Shown here: piece by piece, positions 1-7,473 of the stretch
How positions within the stretch are numbered: the first letter of the stretch is position 1
How the letters are laid out: every line of letters begins with the position of its first letter
Origin: an uncultured Caldilineaceae bacterium
GTDB taxonomy: Bacteria > Chloroflexota > Anaerolineae > Caldilineales > Caldilineaceae
Length of the DNA: 64,000 nucleotides
Reading direction: 5' to 3'
Assembly: GCA_958295915.1 (NCBI GenBank)
Contig: OY282381.1
Coordinates: 2,006,722 to 2,070,721, forward strand
Position numbers and translations under genes: made by a program
The notes under the pieces: generated by a model
What the model saw: the letters and a program-made list of their open reading frames with translations, nothing else
Database searches by the model: none
What the model was told of the DNA's origin: nothing

Positions 1-1545
1 GAACTACGGGTGCAGCAGGGAAATATCACCGAAGCGGATGCCGATCTGATCGTCGTCAATCTGTTCGCCGGTGTGACGACGCCCGGCGGCGCGACGGGCG
101 CCGTTGACCAGGCGCTGGGTGGCGGCATTAGCCAGCTCATTGCCCAAGGGGATTTCAGCGGCAAAGCGGAGACGACAGCGCTGCTCTATGCGTCTCTTTC
201 TAGCAGAGGCGCATTGAACACGTCCCAGAGCCGGCTGGCCGCGCCCCGGGTGCTGCTCGTCGGCCTGGGCAGACCTGATCGGTTCGGAATTGCGCAGATC
301 CGGCGGGCAGCAGCGGTGGCCGCCCAAGCCGCGGCCAAACTGGACGGTGTCAAGACTATGGCGACGATCATCCACGGCGCCGGCATTGCTGGCCATGACA
401 CCGCCGTTGCCGCGCAGGAGGTGGCGCTGGGAACTCTGTTAGCCAGCTATCGGCCCAAACAGTACCGGCGCAATAACCCCGACGACCAGTTGACAAGCTG
501 CACAGTTGTGGAGTTCAGCGCCGAAAAACTGGCCGACGCCCAACGCGGCCTGTCCAGGGGCGAGGCCATCGGCCGGGCTGTCTGCAGGGCCCGCGATCTG
601 GTGAACGAGCCGCCGAATCTCCTGACGCCCCTGGAGATGGCCGCCCGTGCCCAGTCCATGGCCGCGGATGTGGGCCTGAAAAGCGCAGTTCTGAACGAGG
701 CGGCCATGCAGGAAGTGGGGATGGGCTTTCTGCTGGCGGTGAGCAGAGGCAGCGCCAATGAGGCCCAGCTTGTCATTCTGGAACACGCGCCCGCCGGGCA
801 CGCCGAGGAAGCGCCGCTGGTTTTCGTCGGCAAAGGGATTACATTCGATACCGGCGGCATCAGCCTGAAACGTCCGGCAGATATGTGGGCGATGAAGGAC
901 GATATGGGCGGCGCGGCCGCGGTGATCGGCGCGCTGGAGGCCATCGGCCAGCTTGATCTCCCCCAACGGGTGATCGGCGTGGCGCCCTGTGTGGAAAATA
1001 TGCCCGACGGTACATCCTACCGGCCCGGCGATATCGTCACCGGCATGACAGGCAAAACCGCGGAGATCATCAGCACGGATGCGGAGGGACGGCTGGTTCT
1101 CGCTGACGCGCTGGCGTACGTGGCCCGTTTCAATCCCATCGCGGTTGTCGATCTGGCAACTCTTACCGGCGCGATCGGCACGGCGTTGGGGCTGCATGTG
1201 CGCGCGGGCCTGTTCAGCAACGATACCGCCCTGCAGGAAAAGCTGATGACGGCCGCAGATCACAGCGGCGAGCGGCTATGGCCGTTCCCGATGGATGAGG
1301 AATATGAGAAGCCGATTCAAAGCGACATGGCAGAAGTGAAGAACAGCAGCGGGCGCGCCGGCGGCCTCAGCAGCAGCGCCAAGTTTATCGAACACTTCAC
1401 CGAAGGCTACCCTTGGGCCCACCTGGACATCGCCAATATGGTGCTGGCCGACAGCCGAATCAACCCGGAGACACCGAAAGGCGCCACCGGATACGGCGTG
1501 CGGCTGCTAGTGGAGTTGGCAGAGCGCTATGCAGTACATTCGTAA
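1..1545 (+). CDS. pepA: Leucyl aminopeptidase (M17), 5' end cut by window edge
   Basis: Cytosolic leucyl aminopeptidase of family M17, a two-metal hexameric enzyme releasing N-terminal residues from peptides. The C-terminal catalytic domain is complete: VGKGITFDTGG (metal-binding Lys near residue 275 counted from base 10), the MKDDMGG stretch, and the signature STDAEGRLVLADAL. A GTG at base 10 could be read as a start, but the frame is open to base 1 (E-L-R before it) and M17 proteins normally have a few residues before QGNI, so the true start probably lies just outside the window. Residues about 61-70 (ASLSSRGALN) are encoded by a copy of dispersed repeat A, in frame, between the N-terminal domain strands and the RVLLVGLG motif. 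Function is well supported; the start is not. Confidence 0.93.
   Translation, partial: ELRVQQGNITEADADLIVVNLFAGVTTPGGATGAVDQALGGGISQLIAQGDFSGKAETTALLYASLSSRGALNTSQSRLAAPRVLLVGLGRPDRFGIAQIRRAAAVAAQAAAKLDGVKTMATIIHGAGIAGHDTAVAAQEVALGTLLASYRPKQYRRNNPDDQLTSCTVVEFSAEKLADAQRGLSRGEAIGRAVCRARDLVNEPPNLLTPLEMAARAQSMAADVGLKSAVLNEAAMQEVGMGFLLAVSRGSANEAQLVILEHAPAGHAEEAPLVFVGKGITFDTGGISLKRPADMWAMKDDMGGAAAVIGALEAIGQLDLPQRVIGVAPCVENMPDGTSYRPGDIVTGMTGKTAEIISTDAEGRLVLADALAYVARFNPIAVVDLATLTGAIGTALGLHVRAGLFSNDTALQEKLMTAADHSGERLWPFPMDEEYEKPIQSDMAEVKNSSGRAGGLSSSAKFIEHFTEGYPWAHLDIANMVLADSRINPETPKGATGYGVRLLVELAERYAVHS
190..219 (+). repeat. Repeat A copy 1, in frame inside pepA
   Basis: A 30-bp palindromic element (GCGTCTCT ... 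AGAGGCGC plus tail ATTGAAC) that begins on a codon boundary and adds exactly ten codons, read A-S-L-S-S-R-G-A-L-N, to the aminopeptidase. Confidence 0.85.
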
Positions 1546-1593
1546 GCAGTGATCAGGCGGCCACGCCGTCACGACAACAGCGGGGAGATATCT

Positions 1594-2367
1594 ATGCAGA
1601 TGAAATCGATGCGACGATTAGGCTGGCGTCGCGTCCTACAGTGGCGCGCAATACAACCCATTCTCGGCGGTTTGCTGCTGATAGGAGCATGGCCGGAGTT
1701 GGCGCTCGCTGCGGGGCTGGAGCAGACAGTGGAGCCGACAGTCACGCTAATCATGCCAGCGATGGTGCCGCTGGCCGGGGCATCCGTAGGGATCGAACGC
1801 ATACTTGAACTGATCTGGCACTATCTGGAATGGGGAGCAATGCGTTTTTTTCGCTGGCGGCCCAGTGATCTGAAGACGCCTAGCTATGTGGCGTTCAAAC
1901 GCAGCACCAGTCTCTTAGTCGGCATCTTTCTGGGCATCGTGGTCTCCAATTACAGTGGCATGCGTCTGATGGGCTATCTGAACCCGCTGGTGCCCGGTTT
2001 TCTGGATCAGATCCCCGATCTGTGGGACATCATTGTCACTGGACTGCTCATCGGAGCCGGCGCCAAACCGACCCACGACATTTTGGGCATTATCACCCAA
2101 CTGAAGCACTTGATCGGCAGCACTGCTTTGAAGCAGCGTGAGCTGGCCGGCGCGGCCCTGGCTGATAGTATCCTCAAGTTGCGTCAGGCCGATGCGCCGT
2201 CTTCCTACCGTGTGGATGTGCCAGGGATGGGCACAACCCAGGTCCCCGGCGCGTCAGCCCAGACCGCCCGCAACCGCATGCTCGACGAGACCGACCGTAC
2301 ACCCCGAGAGCGCACCATCGACCGCTACGCCAACGCCATCCACGACAACTTGTACACCGGGTCATGA
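1594..2367 (+). CDS. Hypothetical membrane protein
   Basis: Unrecognised 257-residue protein. The ATG at 1594 has a GGGGAG ribosome site at the usual distance; a GTG further upstream is less likely. It has a basic N-terminus and a hydrophobic stretch ending in a signal-peptide-like ALA-AG near residue 38. Two or three further hydrophobic segments follow (PAMVPLAGASVGIERIL, LLVGIFLGIVVSNY, LWDIIVTGLLIGAG). The C-terminal 80 residues are polar and rich in Arg, Asp and Thr, so probably extramembranous. The N-terminal residues R-R-V-L-Q-W-R-A-I-Q-P come from a dispersed repeat B copy, meaning part of the signal segment is repeat-derived. It follows pepA by 48 bp on the same strand. No function is assigned. 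Confidence 0.6.
   Translation: MQMKSMRRLGWRRVLQWRAIQPILGGLLLIGAWPELALAAGLEQTVEPTVTLIMPAMVPLAGASVGIERILELIWHYLEWGAMRFFRWRPSDLKTPSYVAFKRSTSLLVGIFLGIVVSNYSGMRLMGYLNPLVPGFLDQIPDLWDIIVTGLLIGAGAKPTHDILGIITQLKHLIGSTALKQRELAGAALADSILKLRQADAPSSYRVDVPGMGTTQVPGASAQTARNRMLDETDRTPRERTIDRYANAIHDNLYTGS
1630..1657 (+). repeat. Repeat B copy in frame in the membrane protein N-terminus
   Basis: Matches the unit of the array at 23995-24293 (CGCG-CC-CTACAGTGGCGCGCA-ATACAAC with one change). It is read in frame as R-V-L-Q-W-R-A-I-Q. Confidence 0.75.
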
Positions 2368-2438
2368 TTTGCGGACAATAGGAAGTGGTCAGCAAACAGT
2401 GTCACAATCGGCTCTGCTTACTGACCTCTATCCACCGT

Positions 2439-3176
2439 CTACCGGCCGCCGAACAGTTGATCCAGGCCGACGTTCAGACCGCCGCTCTGGCCCTTCCCGC
2501 CAACCTGGGGCATATACTGGGCGATCTTCTGCGCCAGTTTGTCCATTGGCATCGTCTGCAGATAGGCTTTCCCCGGCCCCCGCAGGGTCGCCAGAAAAAG
2601 CCCCTCGCCGCCGAGCAGAATGTTCTTGAAGCCGCGCACGATCTCCACATCGAAATCGACCGTCGGCTCGAACATCGCCACGTGGCCGGTATCCACCCGC
2701 AACAGCTCCCCTGGCTGCAGTTCTTTGGTCAGGATTTCGCCGTCGAAATTGACGAACGCTTTGCCAGGGCCGGTGAGCCGCTGCAGCATGAAGCCTTCGC
2801 CGCCAAACAGACCCGCGCCCAGCCGCTTGCGGAAGTGCAGGCCCAGATCCACTTCCTTTTCGGCGCACATGAACGCGTCTTTCTGAACGATCATCGACTG
2901 ACCGTCCGCCAGATCAAGATCGAGAATTGTGCCGGGGAACTCTGCCGAAAACGCTACCTCCCCCTCGCCCCGTTCGACGTAATAATCCACCACAAACAGA
3001 GATTCGCCGGAGAGCGCCCGCTTGAACATCTTTCCCAGACCGCCGCCGGTATTGGTATCCATTTCTACGGTCTGCGTCATCCAACTCATACCGCCGGAGG
3101 AAGAAAAGATGCGCTGGCCAGGGGTAAGAGTAATCGTGACAACCGGAAGGGTTGTGCCTTCGATTCGATATTGCAT
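2439..3176 (-). CDS. AIM24 / TIGR00266 family protein
   Basis: A 245-residue protein of the AIM24 (TIGR00266) family, a beta-rich fold related to tryptophan RNA-binding attenuator-like proteins; its bacterial role is not established. Typical features are the opening MQYRIEGTTLPVVTITL, glycine-rich repeated segments (GGEGFMLQRLTGPGKAF and GGEGLFLATLRGPGKAYLQ) and the C-terminal GGxGQSGG tail. The ATG at 3176 has GAGGAG eight bases upstream, which decides the start over an upstream ATG whose codons would come from repeat A. The gene stands alone, convergent with the preceding membrane protein, and has a repeat A copy just upstream of its ribosome site. Confidence 0.88.
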   Translation of the reverse strand: MQYRIEGTTLPVVTITLTPGQRIFSSSGGMSWMTQTVEMDTNTGGGLGKMFKRALSGESLFVVDYYVERGEGEVAFSAEFPGTILDLDLADGQSMIVQKDAFMCAEKEVDLGLHFRKRLGAGLFGGEGFMLQRLTGPGKAFVNFDGEILTKELQPGELLRVDTGHVAMFEPTVDFDVEIVRGFKNILLGGEGLFLATLRGPGKAYLQTMPMDKLAQKIAQYMPQVGGKGQSGGLNVGLDQLFGGR

Positions 3177-3190
3177 ATCATTTGCTCCTC

Positions 3191-3218
3191 GCGCCTCTTT
3201 CGAGCAGAAGCGCATTGC
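3191..3218 (+). repeat. Repeat A copy 2, 5' leader of the AIM24 gene
   Basis: GCGCCTCT-TTCGAGCAG-AAGCGCATTGC with one stem mismatch. It lies about 15 bp upstream of the AIM24 start and abuts an IS982 end at 3229. Confidence 0.8.
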
Positions 3219-3228
3219 TAGCCTGAGT

Positions 3229-3777
3229 TCGGAATTAAAGAGCGCCTTATCAAGCTGGTAGAATAGAAGTGAAGTGATGACAATCCTGATGTATTTCCAT
3301 CAGTCGCATTAGCGCGCTTTCAAAGCATACTATAAGCAACACGTGCGCAAGCATATGCGAGCTGAATTTCCCCAGGTAGTCAGCCACACGCGCTTTGTGG
3401 AGTTGATTCCCACAGCCCTGATGCCACTGTGTCTCTATCTACAGTACGCGGCAAGAGTACGATGGAATACCTCTATGGCTTCAAGCTCCATCTGCTGATC
3501 AATGACCGAGGGGAGTTGCTGTCCTGCTGTCCCCCCGCCAACGTAGATGACCGCAAGCCGCTACCACAGATGACCCGGGGTCTGTGGGGCAAGCTGTTTG
3601 GCGATCGCGGCTATCTTTCGCAAGCGCTCTTTGAGCGACTTTTCGCACGAGGGATACAATTGATCACCCCCATTCGCAAGAAGGCATCGCAGCGCAGTCA
3701 ACTTTCTTGTCAATCTCTTTGCCGGTTTGATTGCCTGCGCCTGGCAACCCCAAAAGCCTTCTATCCAGATCTCTGAC
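3229..3777 (+). pseudogene. IS982-family transposase remnant
   Basis: Relic of an IS982-type insertion sequence. The left end (ATTAAAGAGCGCCTTATCAAG from 3233) is nearly identical to the one at 32812. The transposase is decayed: bases 3277-3425 read (M)TILMYFHQSH[24 protein letters not shown] and then [11 protein letters not shown], after which the frame shifts and a central block is missing. The segment [17 protein letters not shown] ... NVDDRKP ... GDRGYLSQ ... LITPIRKK continues in another frame. A last shift leads to NFLVNLFAGLIACAWQPQKPS, the usual C-terminus. About 80 N-terminal residues and the region holding the first catalytic Asp are lost. It cannot transpose on its own. Confidence 0.85.
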
Positions 3778-3826
3778 AAGGATACGACTCTCTTACCTGC
3801 TTTGATTGAACCCCGAACTCGAGTTA

Positions 3827-4597
3827 TCAGCGCACGCCACCTTCGAATGTCCTGCCTTGGATATGAGTATAGACCGGCCCGTCGCCATCGCCTGTATATG
3901 TCGAACGGGAGGACATATAGGACAGGGCGATAGCCCGCCGCCAATCTCTTGACCGGTTCGGCGCGGTGTAGTGCAGCAGCAGAGAGTGGAAAAATAGGCC
4001 GCCGCCGGCCTTTACGGGCGCCAGACGCATATCCGCCTCGTCGTAATAGTCTGGATCCACCACATAATCGTCGGTCACATTGATGTGGGGCTGCGGCCCC
4101 CATCTGTGGCTGCCGGGGATGACCGCCATGCAGCCATTTTCCAGCGTGGCATCGTCGAAGGCGAACCAACAGGAGCACAACTCCATCGGTCTGATCGGCC
4201 AGTAGGGCGAATCTTGGTGCATCCCTTTGGCCGAACCCACTTCCGGCGGCTTCAGCAACACCGCGTTGCGGAACATTTTGATGTCCGGCCCGATGATCCG
4301 CTCCAGAATGCTGAGGATGTTTTTGTTGGTCCCCAGAGACTGGAAGCGATCGTCCGACTCCACCAATCCGTCGATTTTGCGGATACCGTCCCCCGGAACA
4401 TCCACGCGCAGCTCACCCCGCCGGACGCGCGGTTCGATCTGCACCTGAATCTTCTCTTGAGAGCGGCCCCCATGTGTATACGCGCGTAAACGAGTACGCA
4501 GTCCCTCTACCTCATCAGTCTCCAACAGCCCTTCCACCACGAGGTACCCGTTCAGCTGATAGCTGTCGAGCTGCTCTTGCGTCAGTTGCATTGACAT
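3827..4597 (-). CDS. Phytanoyl-CoA dioxygenase (PhyH) family protein
   Basis: A 256-residue Fe(II)/2-oxoglutarate-dependent oxygenase of the PhyH family. The cupin core shows the metal motif H-Q-D (GMHQDSPYW) and the distal His with the 2-oxoglutarate Arg (LHYTAPNRSRDWRRAIALSY). The N-terminal part LTQEQLDSYQLNGYLVVEGLL is the usual PhyH opening. The ATG at 4597 follows AAGGAG at good spacing. It is the last gene of the alpha-galactoside operon, 43 bp after the GH4 gene, and may hydroxylate a metabolite of that pathway, but the substrate cannot be read from sequence. Confidence 0.87.
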   Translation of the reverse strand: MSMQLTQEQLDSYQLNGYLVVEGLLETDEVEGLRTRLRAYTHGGRSQEKIQVQIEPRVRRGELRVDVPGDGIRKIDGLVESDDRFQSLGTNKNILSILERIIGPDIKMFRNAVLLKPPEVGSAKGMHQDSPYWPIRPMELCSCWFAFDDATLENGCMAVIPGSHRWGPQPHINVTDDYVVDPDYYDEADMRLAPVKAGGGLFFHSLLLHYTAPNRSRDWRRAIALSYMSSRSTYTGDGDGPVYTHIQGRTFEGGVR

Positions 4598-4615
4598 GGA
4601 TATCTCCTTGGTTCT

Positions 4616-4655
4616 GAGTTTCGGGCTTCGCACGATGCGCTCAGCCCTCACAGGC
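4616..4655 (-). repeat. Repeat D variant between GH4 and PhyH genes
   Basis: On the minus strand this reads GAGGGCTGAGCGCATCGTGC then GAAGCCCGAA, the same variant nested inside repeat A at 28949-29026 and related to the one at 16855. It fills the spacer and overlaps the GH4 stop. Confidence 0.6.
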
Positions 4656-6236
4656 TGGTTCTTTGGTCATTGCGCCCTTGTCCGCGGCCGCGACGTCAGG
4701 TTGTTGCGCGCCACTGTTGGACGCGACCGTGGCCGCGGCTCTGTCCTGCGCCATCTCGGCGACGGTCTTGGTATGCCGGCGAGCTGCCCCTTTCCAACCT
4801 TCCCGCAGACGCGCGCGGGTGTCGTTGCCTTCGGACGCTTCCAGCCGGGCTTGGGCCGCGGGGATCTGATCCTGGTACTGGGGCAACCAGCGCGCCTGGG
4901 CCACCAGCATCTCATCAGCCATCTGCCAGATCTCTTCAGGATTGCAGACAGCTGCGGTCAGAGGGTCGTGGAGCATCGCCTGCTTGAGCAGCATCACATC
5001 TCCGCGTCTGGCCGCCTCCACCGCCATCCGCTGCACCTGCACACTGGCCGCGCAGGTGGCGGCGCAGGCCAGGGGCAGGTCGCCCACAACCGGCATATTG
5101 ATGCCGCTCTTATCCACATAGCCAGGAATTTCGATACAGCAGCCATCGGGCAGATTGGGTATGTGGCCCTGATTGATGATGTTGAAATGGCCTCGGTAGA
5201 TACGCCCGGTCTCCAGCCCTTCGATGATATAGGAGCCGTGCTCCTCGCTGCGCCGGTCGTAGGCGATACGCGGCGGATCCTGTTTCAACCAGTTGGGGAA
5301 GTCGGTCTCGAACCAGTTACGCCCTTCTGTACAGACCCGTAGATAGCCGCCGGTCTCTCCGTTGATCCAGCGGGAGAGGTCGATCCAGTCATTGATCTCA
5401 TCGGGACGTTTGCGATACCAGGGCACGTATTCACTCACATGACCGTTGGATTCGGTGGTGTAGTAGCCAAAGCGACGGATCATATCGATACGCAGTTTTT
5501 CGGTGGTGGGGTACTCTGAATGGCCTTCAAACAACTCGAGCATCCGGGGAATCATATCTATCCCCCGCCATTGGACCTGAATGTACCAGGTCTGGTGATT
5601 GATGCCGGCGCAGATGATGTCCACTTCATCACGGTGAAGGGACGCATCGGCAGCGATTCGCCCCTCCCTTCTGGCCCACTCCTCGATGCAACGCGTGATC
5701 TGCCAGTGCCCGCCCTGCACCCCGTGACAGAGGCCAATTGTGCGTACGCCGCCATACTGATTGCAGGCCCAGACGTTCATCGCCATCGGATTCGAATAGT
5801 TGAGAAAAAGCGCATCCGGCTTGGCCGTCTCGCGGATGTCGGCGCAGATGTTCAGCAGCGCCGGGATCGTGCGCTGTCCGTACATGATGCCCCCGGCGCA
5901 GATCGTATCGCCAACACACTGGTCGATGCCGTACTTGAGGGGGATGTCGATATCCAGCTGGAATGCGTCGAGCCCGCCCTGGCGGATCACGGAGATCACG
6001 TAATCGGCGTCGGCAATGGCTTCACGCTGATCGGTCGTCGGGCTGATGGTGGCGGGCAGACCGTTGGCATCAATGTCCCGTTGGGCCAGTTGCGTCACCA
6101 TTTCCAGATTTCTGGCATTGATATCCATAAAGGAAAAGTGGGTATCGGCCAGCTCGGGCACAGCCAGAATGTCGTGCATCAGCTTGCGGGTGAAGCCGAT
6201 CGAACCGGACCCGATCATCGCGATTTTAATGGGCAT
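4641..6236 (-). CDS. GH4 family glycosidase, probable alpha-galactosidase/alpha-glucosidase
   Basis: A 531-residue NAD- and Mn-dependent glycosidase of family GH4, which acts by oxidation-elimination rather than by the usual acid-base pair. The Rossmann motif is KIAMIGSGSIGFTRKL at the N-terminus. NYSNPMAMN, the metal-ligand Cys in GLCHGVQGG and the Asn-His in AGINHQTWYIQ are all present, and the overall pattern is closest to MelA-type alpha-galactosidases. The ATG at 6236 places the Rossmann motif where the family has it. The last 40 residues are atypical and Ala-rich, and contain V-A-S-N-S-G-A-Q-Q-P, encoded by a repeat B copy. It sits with a GH36 alpha-galactosidase in one operon, so alpha-galactosides are the likely substrate. 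Confidence 0.9.
   Translation of the reverse strand: MPIKIAMIGSGSIGFTRKLMHDILAVPELADTHFSFMDINARNLEMVTQLAQRDIDANGLPATISPTTDQREAIADADYVISVIRQGGLDAFQLDIDIPLKYGIDQCVGDTICAGGIMYGQRTIPALLNICADIRETAKPDALFLNYSNPMAMNVWACNQYGGVRTIGLCHGVQGGHWQITRCIEEWARREGRIAADASLHRDEVDIICAGINHQTWYIQVQWRGIDMIPRMLELFEGHSEYPTTEKLRIDMIRRFGYYTTESNGHVSEYVPWYRKRPDEINDWIDLSRWINGETGGYLRVCTEGRNWFETDFPNWLKQDPPRIAYDRRSEEHGSYIIEGLETGRIYRGHFNIINQGHIPNLPDGCCIEIPGYVDKSGINMPVVGDLPLACAATCAASVQVQRMAVEAARRGDVMLLKQAMLHDPLTAAVCNPEEIWQMADEMLVAQARWLPQYQDQIPAAQARLEASEGNDTRARLREGWKGAARRHTKTVAEMAQDRAAATVASNSGAQQPDVAAADKGAMTKEPACEG
4701..4726 (-). repeat. Repeat B copy in frame at the GH4 C-terminus
   Basis: Minus strand CGCGTCCAACAGTGGCGCGC-AACAA, a divergent repeat B, read as A-S-N-S-G-A-Q-Q within the C-terminal tail of the GH4 enzyme. 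Confidence 0.65.
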
Positions 6237-6499
6237 AGGAGGGTTCTCCCTATTGGGTGGCACAATTGCCTGCTGCCTATATGACAAGTACAAGGAAGGT
6301 TCCAGAGGAGAGTCAGCCGGTCAGAGGAGTATAGCGCGAGTTTTTGTGGCATCTCCAGTCCTTGTGCATTCGTCTGCACCTTTCGCCAAGTCGCGCAACA
6401 CAGTGAATAATACTGAAAAGGATACTGCCAAGCAAATATTGAATTTACATAGCAGCCAGCAATCAGATCTCGATATGTAAGCTGTTTCCCCTCCAATCC

Positions 6500-6657
6500 C
6501 TTCGCCACTATCACCATTTGGTCGATGGTGTCCAGATTGCGGACAGTCTGCCGGCCTGCAAACTCGTTCACATAGCGATGCAGATGTTTCATCACCTCCA
6601 TCTTATGGTAAATGCCGTAGCGTCCTTGCTTCAGCAACGCCCAACACGCCCCAAATG
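6500..6657 (-). pseudogene. IS1595/ISXO2-type transposase fragment
   Basis: Minus-strand translation gives WALLKQGRYGIYHK, then HLHRYVNEFAGRQTVRNLDT and IDQM ... GLEGKQLTYRDLI. This matches the C-terminal end of ISXO2-like DDE transposases (IS1595 family). Only about 50 residues remain, with no catalytic core, wedged between the SDR and GH4 genes. The surrounding spacer (6237-6500) shows no further recognisable gene. Confidence 0.75.
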
Positions 6658-7413
6658 TCAGCGCGTAAAGATGTTGCGCCTCACGTAGCGGGCATCATCG
6701 GAGGCCAGAAAAGCCAGCAGCGCGGCGACCCCTTCGGGATCCCCCAGACGGGCGCTGACCTCAGCCGGGTCGAAGATCTCACCGCGCGCGACAGCGACCT
6801 CCCGCATCTGCGCAAGTTTCAGTTCAGTCTCAATGCTGCCAGGACAGATGACGTTGACCCGAATCCCTTTGGGCGCCAAGTGCTGCTCCAGTGTCAATCC
6901 CATTCCATTTACAGCGCCCTTGCTGGTCCCATAGGCGACCGACGAGCTGCCGCCCAGCACGCCAGCCCCCGATCCAATGAGCAGAACCACACCCTGTCCA
7001 CTGGCCTCCAGCAAGGGAAGAGCCTCCTTGACACAGAGGAATATCCCCCTGACGTTCACCGATATCACCTCATCAAAAAGCTCTATGGGGAACGCATCCG
7101 GCAACAGCATCGCTCCGTGCAGAACGCCGGCGGCGCAGATCAGGACATCGAGCCGTCCGTGGCGCGCCTCCACCTGATGGAATACCCGCTGCGCGTCGTC
7201 ATGTCTGCGCACATCTAACGGGGTGAATCGGGCTTTGCCGCCGGCCGCCCGCAAAGACGCAGCCAATTCCTCTCCAGTCCCGGATTTGATATCGGTGATG
7301 ATCACCTCTGCCCCACGCTGGGCGCATAGCTGGGCCGTCGCGCCGCCGATGCCCTGCGCGCCGCCGGTTATAAGGATGATCTTGTTGCCAAGATCCGCAG
7401 GAGTCGATTTCAT
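6658..7413 (-). CDS. SDR family NAD(P)-dependent oxidoreductase
   Basis: A 251-residue classical short-chain dehydrogenase. It has the cofactor motif TGGAQGIGGA near the N-terminus, an NAG-like CAAGV and the catalytic Tyr/Lys in YGTSKGA. Asp in ITDIKS after beta-2 suggests NAD(H) preference. It ends early in RRNIFTR and lacks the usual C-terminal DGG loop, which may be natural for its subgroup. It lies 60 bp downstream of the GH36 gene on the same strand, so it probably oxidises a sugar or sugar acid released by the glycosidases. Confidence 0.88.
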   Translation of the reverse strand: MKSTPADLGNKIILITGGAQGIGGATAQLCAQRGAEVIITDIKSGTGEELAASLRAAGGKARFTPLDVRRHDDAQRVFHQVEARHGRLDVLICAAGVLHGAMLLPDAFPIELFDEVISVNVRGIFLCVKEALPLLEASGQGVVLLIGSGAGVLGGSSSVAYGTSKGAVNGMGLTLEQHLAPKGIRVNVICPGSIETELKLAQMREVAVARGEIFDPAEVSARLGDPEGVAALLAFLASDDARYVRRNIFTR

Positions 7414-7429
7414 AGAACCTCTTTCATAG

Positions 7430-7458
7430 GGCCTCTTTCGAGCAGAGGCGTATTGAAC
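7430..7458 (+). repeat. Repeat A copy 3, GH36-SDR spacer
   Basis: GGCCTCT-TTCGAGC-AGAGGCG-TATTGAAC, filling half of the 60-bp intergenic spacer and ending about 17 bp upstream of the SDR start. Confidence 0.85.
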
Positions 7459-7473
7459 ACCTTCGGTTGCATA

